Below are positions 31,005 through 42,581 of a stretch of DNA of 64,000 nt, piece after piece. The stretch covers positions 412,596 through 476,595 of the forward strand of contig NZ_BSSE01000003.1 in assembly GCF_030268965.1 (NCBI RefSeq), given 5' to 3'. Numbering within the stretch: the first letter of the stretch is position 1; every line of letters starts with the position of its first letter. The position numbers were made by a program, and so were the translations under genes. This DNA comes from Microtetraspora sp. NBRC 16547 (lineage in GTDB: Bacteria; Actinomycetota; Actinomycetes; Streptosporangiales; Streptosporangiaceae). Under the pieces are notes generated by a model. That model was not told the origin of the DNA and made no database searches. It saw only the letters and a list, made by a program, of their open reading frames with translations.

Positions 31005-31601
31005 GTGGTGAAGGTGGGCCTCACAGGCGGCATCGGGTCGGGTAAGAGCGAGGTCTCGCGGCGCCTCGCGGAGCACGGGGCGGTCGTCATCGACGCCGAC
31101 AAGATCGCGCGCGAGGTGGTGGAGCCCGGCACCGAGGGGCTCAAGGAGATCGTCGAGGCGTTCGGTGACGATGTGCTCCGCGCGGACGGAACACTTGACC
31201 GCGAGAGGCTCGGTTCCATCGTCTTCGCGGACGCCGGGAAGCTGGCTGTGCTCAACGGGATCGTCCACCCCAAGGTCGGCGCGCGGACGCATGAGCTCCA
31301 GGAGGCCGCGCCCGCGGACGCGATCGTGGTGTACGACGTTCCGCTGCTCGCGGAGAACGGTCTCGCTCCGATGTATGACGTGGTCGTGGTCGTGGACGCG
31401 TCCGACGAGATCCGGCTGGGCCGCCTGAGGCGCCATCGCGGCATGTCCGAGCAGGACGCCCGGGCGCGCATCGCCGCCCAGGCGGCCAGGGAGGAGCGGC
31501 TGAAGATCGCCGACGTCGTGATCGCCAACGAGGGGCCGCTGGAGGACCTCGACGCCCGGGTGGCCGAGCTCTGGGAGTCCCTGCGCGCCAGGGCCGCGTG
31601 A
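31005..31601 (+). CDS. coaE: Dephospho-CoA kinase
   Basis: CoaE performs the last step of coenzyme A synthesis, phosphorylating the ribose 3'-OH of dephospho-CoA. The 198-residue protein starts with the P-loop [18 protein letters not shown] and has [16 protein letters not shown] with the catalytic aspartate, the lid region, and [34 protein letters not shown]. It lacks the extra C-terminal domain of the mycobacterial enzyme. TAGGCT (30993-30998) ends six bases before GTG 31005, so leaderless translation is likely; GTG 31008 is the alternative. The gap 30791-31004 shows no gene. Confidence 0.95.
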   Translation: MVKVGLTGGIGSGKSEVSRRLAEHGAVVIDADKIAREVVEPGTEGLKEIVEAFGDDVLRADGTLDRERLGSIVFADAGKLAVLNGIVHPKVGARTHELQEAAPADAIVVYDVPLLAENGLAPMYDVVVVVDASDEIRLGRLRRHRGMSEQDARARIAAQAAREERLKIADVVIANEGPLEDLDARVAELWESLRARAA

Positions 31602-31681
31602 CGGTCATCGGGACCGCGTGAGAGCCCTGGGAATCACGTGACGAGCGCCGGGACCGCGTGACGAGGGCCTGGACACCGTGA
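31591..31681 (+). repeat. Imperfect ~20-bp repeats spanning the coaE stop
   Basis: Related units of the form GGGACCGCGTGACGAG begin at 31591, 31610, 31629, 31650 and, shortened, at 31671. The first contains the coaE stop codon. The spacing is 19-21 bp and the units differ at several bases. No open frame uses them. Confidence 0.55.
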
Positions 31682-31782
31682 ACCCCTGTCTCCGCCCGCC
31701 TGGCGGCCCCTGAGCGACGGCGGCCGGTGATCGGCGGACTCGGGTACGGAAATGTCGGTGGCCCGGCGTAGGTTATGCAGAC

Positions 31783-33894
<2,112 letters not shown>

Positions 33895-33968
33895 CCGATC
33901 CGATCCGTTAACTCCGGCGAGCGCGTCGCACCGTCCTGTCTCCGGTCGGGATCCGGCAGGGGGCGGCC

Positions 33969-34574
33969 TCAGGTCGGCTGTGCCGTGCGGGAGCGGCGGG
34001 AGCCACGGTGGCGGCGCACACGGCGGAGGAGCCGCCAGCCGACGAAGGCGAGCATCGCGACCACCACCACGACCAGCACCGGCAGGAAGATCGCGATCAG
34101 GCTCATGCCGAGCGCGCCCGCGTCCTCCACCGTGCTGACCACGGGAGCGCCCACCCCGGCGGTGCTGACGTTCACGACCGGGCGGGTGCTCGCCTTGACG
34201 GCGTGGACCACGAGGGCGACGGCGACGCCGAGGACCCAACCGACGACGGGGTGCTCCGCCATCCAGGTCGAGTTGTCCAGCTCGGCGGCGGCCGCGGTGG
34301 CGCTGAAGACCACGCCGCCGGACGCGGGCCGCACGGCCGTCTGGATGATGTCGTTGACGTGGTCGACGACCGGCACCTTGTCGAGCACGATCTCGGCGAC
34401 CAGGAGCACACCCACGATCAGCAGAACCCAGCCGTTGGAGAGCCACTCGTAGCCCTGCGGAAGCCGTACGGCGTCGGTGAAGTGAGCGACCAGCCCGACG
34501 ACCAGCAGCGGGATGTAGGCGTTGAGCCCCGCGGCGGTGGACAGGCCGAGCCCGGTGAGTGCGGCGAACATCAC
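33969..34574 (-). CDS. DUF4126 membrane protein
   Basis: The 201-residue protein has about five hydrophobic helices and the DUF4126 features LTGLGLSTAAGLNAYIPLLVVG at the start, AEIVLDKVPVVDHVNDIIQTAVRP in the middle and GWVLGVAVALVVHAVKASTRP afterwards. It ends in a basic Arg/Ser-rich cytoplasmic tail. Function is unknown; it is an integral membrane protein. GGAGGGG precedes a double ATG; either 34574 or 34571 may be used. It is convergent with uvrB, with 74 bp between the stops that hold no recognisable feature. Confidence 0.87.
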   Translation of the reverse strand: MMFAALTGLGLSTAAGLNAYIPLLVVGLVAHFTDAVRLPQGYEWLSNGWVLLIVGVLLVAEIVLDKVPVVDHVNDIIQTAVRPASGGVVFSATAAAAELDNSTWMAEHPVVGWVLGVAVALVVHAVKASTRPVVNVSTAGVGAPVVSTVEDAGALGMSLIAIFLPVLVVVVVAMLAFVGWRLLRRVRRHRGSRRSRTAQPT

Positions 34575-34710
34575 CCCTCCAACGAACGGATCTGTGCTTC
34601 GGTGCCGGAGGGCGGTGGCGACCTCGGGCAGGAGCCCATCAAAGCAGCGATCCGGCGGGTCGGCATCCGCCGTCCGTCATGGTGCGGCAGGCGGACGTCC
34701 GTGATGGCGT

Positions 34711-34818
34711 GGGGGAGCCAGGTGTTCCTGATGGCGCACGGAGTCGGACAGGACGGCGCGGGGGAGCCAGGTGTTCCTGATGGCGCACGGAGTCGGACGG
34801 GACGGCGCGGGGGAGGCG
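34711..34818 (-). repeat. 49-bp tandem direct repeat next to the NMO gene
   Basis: Units begin GGGGGAGCCAGGTGTTCCTG at 34711 and 34760 and are nearly identical over 49 bp; a third, cut short, begins at 34809. The array fills the gap between the 3' end of the nitronate monooxygenase gene and DUF4126. The rest of the gap (34575-34710) holds only the DUF4126 leader. Confidence 0.88.
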
Positions 34819-35949
34819 TCAGGCGTCGGTGATGCGGCGGAGCCGCTCGACCGCCTCGCCGTACCCCTCGATCATCTCGTAGACCACCTGGCGGGCCGGT
34901 TTGACCTGGTTCATCTGGCCGACGACCTGCCCGACGAAATAGTTCGCCAGCTCGCGCGCCCCTGGGGCGCCCGCCTCGGCGGCGCGGCCGACTCGGGCCA
35001 TCGCGGCCTCGGCGAGCAGGAGCTGGAGCGGCATGCCGAGCGGGCCGGGGCTCTCGGGGGCGCCGTCCCACTCGTCGGTCCAGGCCGACCTGAGCTGGCG
35101 GGCGGGCTTGCCGGTGCGCGAGCGCGATCTGACGGTGTCGCGTGAGGTCGCGGCGAGCATCTTGCGCTTGACGGCCGGCGGCGTCTCGGCCTCGTCCGTG
35201 GTGAGCCACACCGAGCCGCACCACACGCCCTCGGCGCCGAGCGCGAGCGCGGCGGCCACCTGGCGGCCGTCGGCGATGCCGCCGGCGGCGAGCACGGGGA
35301 CCGGCGCCACGGCGTCCACGACCTGGGGGACCAGCACCATCGTGGAGACCTCGCCGGTGTGCCCGCCCGCCTCGGTGCCCTGCGCGACGATGATGTCCGC
35401 GCCCGCGGCGACCTGCCGCGCGGCGTGCTCCACGGTCCCGACCAGCGCTGCCACAGGGACCCCGGCCGCGCGGGCCCGCTCCACCATCGCCGGGGGCGGC
35501 GGCCCGAGGGCGCTGGCGATCAGGCCGATGGGGTGCTTGAGCGCGACGTCGATGAGACCGGTGGCTCCTTCGTGCGTGACCCTCCGGCCAGCGTCCGCCG
35601 TGTCGTCCCTGCCGTACGCGCCGCCGGGGACGCTCACGCCGTACTTGCGGAACAGGTGGTCGACGAAGTCGCGGTGCGCCTCCGGAATGAGGTCCGGCAG
35701 GCGCGCGCCGAGGTCGGCGGCCGCCGCGTCGATCTTCCCGGGGACCAGCACGTCCACGCCGTACGGCCGGCCGTTGACCTGGGCGTCGATCCAGGACAGC
35801 TCCTCGTCCAGCTGTTCGGGGGAGTAGGCGACGGCGCCGAGGACGCCGAAGCCGCCCGCGTTGGTCACCGCGGCCACGACGTCACGGCAGTGGCTGAAGG
35901 CGAACAGCGGGAAGTCGACGCCGAACCTTTCGGTGATGCTGCTGCGCAT
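34819..35949 (-). CDS. Nitronate monooxygenase family flavoprotein
   Basis: The 376-residue protein has the TIM-barrel features of NMO/2-nitropropane dioxygenases: SITERFGVDFPLFAF at the start, the FMN-binding NAGGFGVLGA near residue 30, QGTEAGGHTG near residue 190, and AAGGIADGRQVAAALALGAEGVW near 220. The family oxidises alkyl nitronates with FMN; many members act on other substrates, so the exact reaction is open. TAGGTT on the minus strand (35961-35956) ends six bases before the ATG, so a leaderless mRNA is likely. It is followed downstream by the 49-bp repeats. Confidence 0.88.
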   Translation of the reverse strand: MRSSITERFGVDFPLFAFSHCRDVVAAVTNAGGFGVLGAVAYSPEQLDEELSWIDAQVNGRPYGVDVLVPGKIDAAAADLGARLPDLIPEAHRDFVDHLFRKYGVSVPGGAYGRDDTADAGRRVTHEGATGLIDVALKHPIGLIASALGPPPPAMVERARAAGVPVAALVGTVEHAARQVAAGADIIVAQGTEAGGHTGEVSTMVLVPQVVDAVAPVPVLAAGGIADGRQVAAALALGAEGVWCGSVWLTTDEAETPPAVKRKMLAATSRDTVRSRSRTGKPARQLRSAWTDEWDGAPESPGPLGMPLQLLLAEAAMARVGRAAEAGAPGARELANYFVGQVVGQMNQVKPARQVVYEMIEGYGEAVERLRRITDA

Positions 35950-35993
35950 GTTGCGAACCTACGCCCCAGAACGATGTTCGGTCCAGGGTGCGT

Positions 35994-36713
35994 TCAGTCG
36001 TGCGCGGCCAGGCGCCGTACGGCCCGACCGTCCGCCTCTGTCCTCACCATCCGTTCTCCGCCGTCCGGACCGGCCGCCGGGCCTCCGAGACGCGGCGCTG
36101 TCCAGCCCTCGTCGGGGGAGAACCGGCGGACGATCTTGGCGGGCACCCCGGCGACGACTGAGTGGTCGGGGAACTCCCCGCGCACGACGGCGCCTCCGGC
36201 GACCACCGACTGCCGGCCGATCCGGGTGCCGGGCAGGATGATCGCCCCAGTGCCCAGCCAGGAGCCCGAGCCGATCGAGACGGGATTGTTGCGGGGCCAC
36301 TGCCGCCCGATGGGCATCTCGGGATCGTCGTAGACGTGGTTCTGGTCGGTGATGTATACGTACGGCCCGGTGAAGACGTCGTCGCCGATGTCGATCGACT
36401 GGTGCCCGACGATGTGGCTGCCCCGGCCGATCGAACAGCCGCGGCCGATCCTGACGATGGAGTCGGGGCCGAGGTCGACGCCCGGCCCCATGCCCGCCGA
36501 GATCGACACGCGCTCCCCGACGAGCGTGTGGTCGCCGATCTCGATCCACGCCTCGCCGAAGATCGCGCCGACGGGGAAGGACAGGCACGCTCCATCACCG
36601 AGGCGGCGGAACCGATAGTCCGCGGGGGAGAGCGGGCTGACGGCCCCGGCCGCCTTCGCGTACGCCCAGCCACGGTGGAGCAAACGGCCGACGGCGCGCT
36701 TCACGATCGACAT
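35994..36713 (-). CDS. Left-handed beta-helix (hexapeptide) acyltransferase
   Basis: The 239-residue protein has a basic N-terminus (MSIVKRAVGRLLHRGW) and a run of hexapeptide repeats from about residue 50 to 185 (for example IGDHTLVGERVSISAG, IGSGSWLGTGAIILPGTRIG, VVAGGAVVRGEFPDHSVVAG). It ends with the VPAKIVRRF closing motif typical of acetyltransferases acting on sugars or other small acceptors. ATG 36713 gives this natural N-terminus; on the minus strand TAACTT (36727-36722) lies eight bases before it, suggesting a leaderless mRNA. It is divergent from pyrG. The acceptor is unknown. Confidence 0.87.
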   Translation of the reverse strand: MSIVKRAVGRLLHRGWAYAKAAGAVSPLSPADYRFRRLGDGACLSFPVGAIFGEAWIEIGDHTLVGERVSISAGMGPGVDLGPDSIVRIGRGCSIGRGSHIVGHQSIDIGDDVFTGPYVYITDQNHVYDDPEMPIGRQWPRNNPVSIGSGSWLGTGAIILPGTRIGRQSVVAGGAVVRGEFPDHSVVAGVPAKIVRRFSPDEGWTAPRLGGPAAGPDGGERMVRTEADGRAVRRLAAHD

Positions 36714-36792
36714 AACGGGACAAGTTACTCCTCGGTCGAAGTGCGGGCTATGGCGGGTTCGTGCACGTAGTGGACAAGGTTTGTTATTCTGA

Positions 36793-39137
<2,345 letters not shown>

Positions 39138-39176
39138 GTCCGTAGGTAGGGGGATGTCCTGAGCGAGACGGAGGCC

Positions 39177-40109
39177 GTGCTGTCCAGCTACCTCGCCCAT
39201 CTGGCGGTGGAGCGGGGCCTGGCCGCCAACACGCTTGCCTCCTATCGGCGTGACCTGCGACGTTACGTGGACCATCTCCGGTCGCGCGGGCTCGACACCT
39301 TCGCCGACGTGGGCGAGTCCGACGTCGTCGCCTTCCTGACGGCGCTGCGGGAGGGCGACGACGAGCACCCGGCGCTGGTCGCCAGCTCGGCCGCGCGGGC
39401 CGTGTCGGCCGTGCGCGGCCTGCACCGGTTCGCGCTGCGCGAGGGGGTGGCCGGCCACGACCCGGCGCACGAGGTCCGGCCTCCGCGCCAGCTCCGCCGA
39501 CTGCCCAAGGCGATCACGGTCGCCGAGGTCGAGCGGCTCATCGCCGCCTCCGGCCCCGAGGACTCCCCGCTGGCCCTCCGCAACCGCGCCCTCCTGGAGG
39601 TCCTGTACGGCACCGGCGCCCGCATCTCGGAGGCGGTCGGCCTCGCCGTGGACGACGTGTCCCTCGGCGCGCCGTCCGGCGGCGCGGAGGACGGCGCGGA
39701 GGACCAGGTCCGGCTACGCGGCAAGGGGGGACGGTCCAGGATCGTCCCCCTCGGGCGGTTCGCCCGCCAGGCACTCGACGCGTACATGGTCAGGGCGCGC
39801 CCCCAGATCGCCGCACACGGCCGCGGCACCTCCGGCCTCTTCCTCAACGCCAGGGGCGGCCGGTTGACCCGTCAGGGGGCCTGGGAGGTCCTCCAGCAGG
39901 CCGCGGAAAGGGCCGGACTTTCCGGAGTTTCGCCGCATATGTTGCGGCATTCGTTCGCAACGCATCTCCTTGACGGCGGAGCTGACGTTAGGGTTGTCCA
40001 GGAGTTGCTCGGCCATGCCTCGGTGACCACCACCCAGGTGTACACCTTGGTCACGGTCGACAAGCTCCGTGAGGTTTACGCGGCCACGCACCCCCGTGCC
40101 CTGCGCTGA
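39177..40109 (+). CDS. xerD: Tyrosine recombinase XerD
   Basis: XerD with XerC resolves chromosome dimers at dif during division. The product of about 310 residues has an N-terminal core-binding domain ([20 protein letters not shown]). The catalytic domain has the first Arg in [12 protein letters not shown], the [20 protein letters not shown] box, and [15 protein letters not shown] with the nucleophilic Tyr. GTG 39177 lacks a properly spaced Shine-Dalgarno. A CTG at 39159, five bases after AGGGGGAT, would give a natural N-terminus ([11 protein letters not shown]), so a rare CTG start is possible. It sits in the usual pyrG-NUDIX-xerD order. Confidence 0.94.
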   Translation: MLSSYLAHLAVERGLAANTLASYRRDLRRYVDHLRSRGLDTFADVGESDVVAFLTALREGDDEHPALVASSAARAVSAVRGLHRFALREGVAGHDPAHEVRPPRQLRRLPKAITVAEVERLIAASGPEDSPLALRNRALLEVLYGTGARISEAVGLAVDDVSLGAPSGGAEDGAEDQVRLRGKGGRSRIVPLGRFARQALDAYMVRARPQIAAHGRGTSGLFLNARGGRLTRQGAWEVLQQAAERAGLSGVSPHMLRHSFATHLLDGGADVRVVQELLGHASVTTTQVYTLVTVDKLREVYAATHPRALR

Positions 40110-40145
40110 AAGGCGGCCGAATATCACCCGGAAGGGCGCGGCGCC

Positions 40146-40174
40146 TTGCCGCATACGTGCCAAGCCTTTAAATT
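40146..40174 (+). promoter_or_regulatory. Promoter of the parA-scpAB block
   Basis: TTGCCG (40146-40151) and TAAATT (40169-40174) are separated by 17 bp and each match four of six consensus bases. They lie in the short AT-richer patch between xerD and parA. The expected start near 40182 leaves a leader of about 30 nt carrying AGGGAGG. Confidence 0.5.
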
Positions 40175-40210
40175 CGGTCGAGTTCGTGACCGTCAGGGAG
40201 GTTCATCAAG

Positions 40211-41104
40211 GTGACTGCGACCACTGATGCTACGTGGACCGCGGGGACCCCCGGCGGTGAGATCGGACCCACCGGTCGGCCCCGTCCGGTGTTCCCGGAC
40301 CCCAACCCGCCGGAAACCCACGGTCCCGCGCGCATCGTCGCGATGGTGAACCAGAAGGGCGGCGTCGGCAAGACGACCACCACGATCAACCTGGGCGCGG
40401 CGCTCGCCGAGGTCGGGCAGCGGGTCCTCCTCGTGGACTTCGACCCGCAGGGCGCGCTGTCGGTCGGCCTCGGCATCGACCCGCGCCCGCTCGAGATGAC
40501 GATGTACGACCTCCTCATGGAGGAGCCCGACGTCACCGCCGAGGACGTCCTGCTCGACACCACGGTCGAGGGCATGGACCTGCTGCCGAGCAACATCTTC
40601 CTGTCCGGCGCGGAGATCAGGCTCGTCAACGAGGTCGCCAGGGAGTACGCCCTGCAGCGGGCGCTCGAGCCGCTGCTGCCGCGCTACGACATCTGCCTGA
40701 TCGACTGCCAGCCGTCGCTCGGCCTGCTCACCGTCAACGCGCTGACCTGCGCGCACAGCGTGATGATCCCGCTGGAGTGCGAGTTCTTCGCCCTGCGCGG
40801 CGTCGCCCTGCTGATGGAGTCCATCGGCAAGGTCCAGGAGCGGCTCAACAAGAACCTCGCGATCGACGGCCTGCTCGCCACGATGTACGACCCGCGCACG
40901 CTGCACGCCCGGGAAGTCCTCCAGACGATCATGCAGGGCTTCGGCGACAAGGTCTTCCACACGGTCATCAACCGGACCGTCCGCTTCCCCGACGCGACTC
41001 TCGCGGGTGAGCCGATCACCCAGTTCGATCCCGGCTCCATGGGAGCCAACGCGTACCGCGAGCTGGCCCGCGAGCTGCTCGCGCGGTGGCCCGCCCGCGC
41101 CTGA
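40211..41104 (+). CDS. ParA/Soj-family ATPase (SMC-adjacent paralogue)
   Basis: The 297-residue ATPase has the deviant Walker A motif MVNQKGGVGKTTTTINL near residue 46, the Walker A' LLVDFDPQGAL and Walker B YDICLIDCQPSLGLLTVNAL. An N-terminal Pro/Thr-rich extension of about 40 residues precedes the core. GTG 40211 follows AGGGAGG. It is not beside a parB gene, so it is probably not the chromosomal partition ParA. It is the paralogue that precedes scpA in actinobacteria (Rv1708 in M. tuberculosis), likely linked to SMC or chromosome organisation; the exact role is unproven. Confidence 0.9.
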   Translation: MTATTDATWTAGTPGGEIGPTGRPRPVFPDPNPPETHGPARIVAMVNQKGGVGKTTTTINLGAALAEVGQRVLLVDFDPQGALSVGLGIDPRPLEMTMYDLLMEEPDVTAEDVLLDTTVEGMDLLPSNIFLSGAEIRLVNEVAREYALQRALEPLLPRYDICLIDCQPSLGLLTVNALTCAHSVMIPLECEFFALRGVALLMESIGKVQERLNKNLAIDGLLATMYDPRTLHAREVLQTIMQGFGDKVFHTVINRTVRFPDATLAGEPITQFDPGSMGANAYRELARELLARWPARA

Positions 41105-41191
41105 GAGCCCGGCCCGACGGCTGATCCGGCCTCCTGATCCCGCCCGCGGATCGGTCCACGGGAAGCGGCGGTGTGCGGGACAATGGGCGGC

Positions 41192-42007
41192 GTGACCGAG
41201 CAGCCCGCCATCGCGTTCCAGGTGCACCTGGACGTCTTCGAGGGCCCTTTCGATCTGCTGCTCGGGCTGATCTCCAAGCACAAGCTGGACATCACCGAGG
41301 TGTCCCTGCACAAGGTCACCGACGAGTTCATCTCCTACATCCGGTCCCGGGGCCCCGAGTGGGACCTCGACCAGACGAGCCGCTTCCTGCTCGTCGCGGC
41401 GACCCTCCTGGACCTCAAGGCGGCCCGGCTGCTGCCCACCGGCGAGGTCGAGGACGAGGAGGACCTCGCACTTCTGGAGGCGCGTGACCTGCTGTTCGCC
41501 CGGCTCCTGCAGTACCGCGCGTACAAGGAGGTCGCCAAGGTCTTCTCCGCCCGCATGGCCGAGGAGGCGCTGCGCTTCCCCCGCCTGGTCCCGATGGAGC
41601 AGCGGTTCGCCAACCTGCTGCCGGAGCTGATCCTCGGCATCGGGCCGGAGCGGCTCGCCAAGATCGCCGTCAAGGTCTTCACGCCCAAGGCCCCGCCGAC
41701 GGTCTCGGTGACCCACATGTATCAACCGCTCGCCAGCGTCCGCGAACAGGCCGCTATCCTTGTCGAGCGGCTCAGGCTGGCCCGCACGGCCACCTTCCGG
41801 TCGCTGACCGCCGACTGCGCGGGCACGTTCGAGGTCGTCGCGCGTTTCCTGGCCGTCCTGGAGCTGTTCAGGGAGGCCGCTGTCTCCTTCGAGCAGCTGG
41901 AGCCTCTGGGCGATCTGTACGTGATCTGGACCGGCGCCGCCGATGGGGACGTGACCGTCGGCGACGACTACGACGAGGGCAAGAGGGCCGCCGATGAGTC
42001 CGAGTGA
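41192..42007 (+). CDS. scpA: Segregation and condensation protein A (kleisin)
   Basis: ScpA bridges SMC heads and, with ScpB, compacts and segregates chromosomes. The protein (271 residues from GTG 41192) has the kleisin N-terminus VHLDVFEGPFDLLLGLISKHKLDITEV, the middle LLVAATLLDLKAARLLP, and a C-terminal winged-helix part (SFEQLEPLGDLYVIWTG). GACAAT (41179-41184) lies seven bases before this GTG and suggests a leaderless start; ATG 41183 and GTG 41171 are in-frame alternatives. It overlaps scpB by 14 nt. Confidence 0.93.
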   Translation: MTEQPAIAFQVHLDVFEGPFDLLLGLISKHKLDITEVSLHKVTDEFISYIRSRGPEWDLDQTSRFLLVAATLLDLKAARLLPTGEVEDEEDLALLEARDLLFARLLQYRAYKEVAKVFSARMAEEALRFPRLVPMEQRFANLLPELILGIGPERLAKIAVKVFTPKAPPTVSVTHMYQPLASVREQAAILVERLRLARTATFRSLTADCAGTFEVVARFLAVLELFREAAVSFEQLEPLGDLYVIWTGAADGDVTVGDDYDEGKRAADESE

Positions 42008-42581
42008 GTCCGAGCGCGCCGACGACGCGACGGTCGCGGCCGAGCCCGGCCTCAGGTCCGCGATCGAGGCCATCCTCCTCGTCGTGGACGAACCGGTCGC
42101 CGAGGTGACGCTCGCACAGGTCCTTGAGCGCCCGACCGGGGAGGTGGCCGCCGTCCTGCGTGATCTCTCGGCGGAATACACCGCCGCCGGGCGGGGTTTT
42201 GACCTCCGGGAGGTCGGCGGCGGCTGGCGCTTCTACACGCGGGTGGACTACGCCCAGGTGGTGGAGCGCTTCGTCCGCGACGGCCAGCAGGCGCGGCTCA
42301 CGCAGGCCGCGCTGGAGACCCTCGCCGTGGTCGCCTACCGTCAGCCGGTCAGCCGGGCCAGGGTGGCGGCGGTCCGCGGCGTCAACAGCGACGGCGTCAT
42401 GCGAACGCTCGTGGCGCGCGGCCTTGTGGAGGAGGCCGGCACCGATCCGGAGAGCCAGGCCGTGCTCTACCGGACGACGAGTTACTTCCTGGAGAGGCTG
42501 GGCCTGCGGGACCTCGGCGAACTGCCGGAGCTCGCTCCCTTCCTCCCCGACGATGTGGAAACCCTAGAGGAGCAGAAGTAG
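41994..42581 (+). CDS. scpB: Segregation and condensation protein B
   Basis: ScpB dimers bind the ScpA kleisin in the SMC complex. The 195-residue protein has two winged-helix domains, with LRSAIEAILLVVDEPVAEVTLAQVL at the start and the family signature ALETLAVVAYRQPVSRARVAAVRGVNSDGVMRTLVARGLVEE near residues 102-145. It overlaps scpA and its last base overlaps the rluB start. Confidence 0.95.
   Translation: MSPSESERADDATVAAEPGLRSAIEAILLVVDEPVAEVTLAQVLERPTGEVAAVLRDLSAEYTAAGRGFDLREVGGGWRFYTRVDYAQVVERFVRDGQQARLTQAALETLAVVAYRQPVSRARVAAVRGVNSDGVMRTLVARGLVEEAGTDPESQAVLYRTTSYFLERLGLRDLGELPELAPFLPDDVETLEEQK

Noticed and set aside
31700..31782. LexA (SOS) box before uvrB
   Set aside because: I looked for a GAAC-N4-GTTC type site and found none in the promoter region.
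34571..35224. 217-residue minus-strand open frame over the 49-bp repeats
   Set aside because: It is out of frame with the NMO gene it overlaps and Pro/Arg-rich; its C-terminal part only reflects the repeats.
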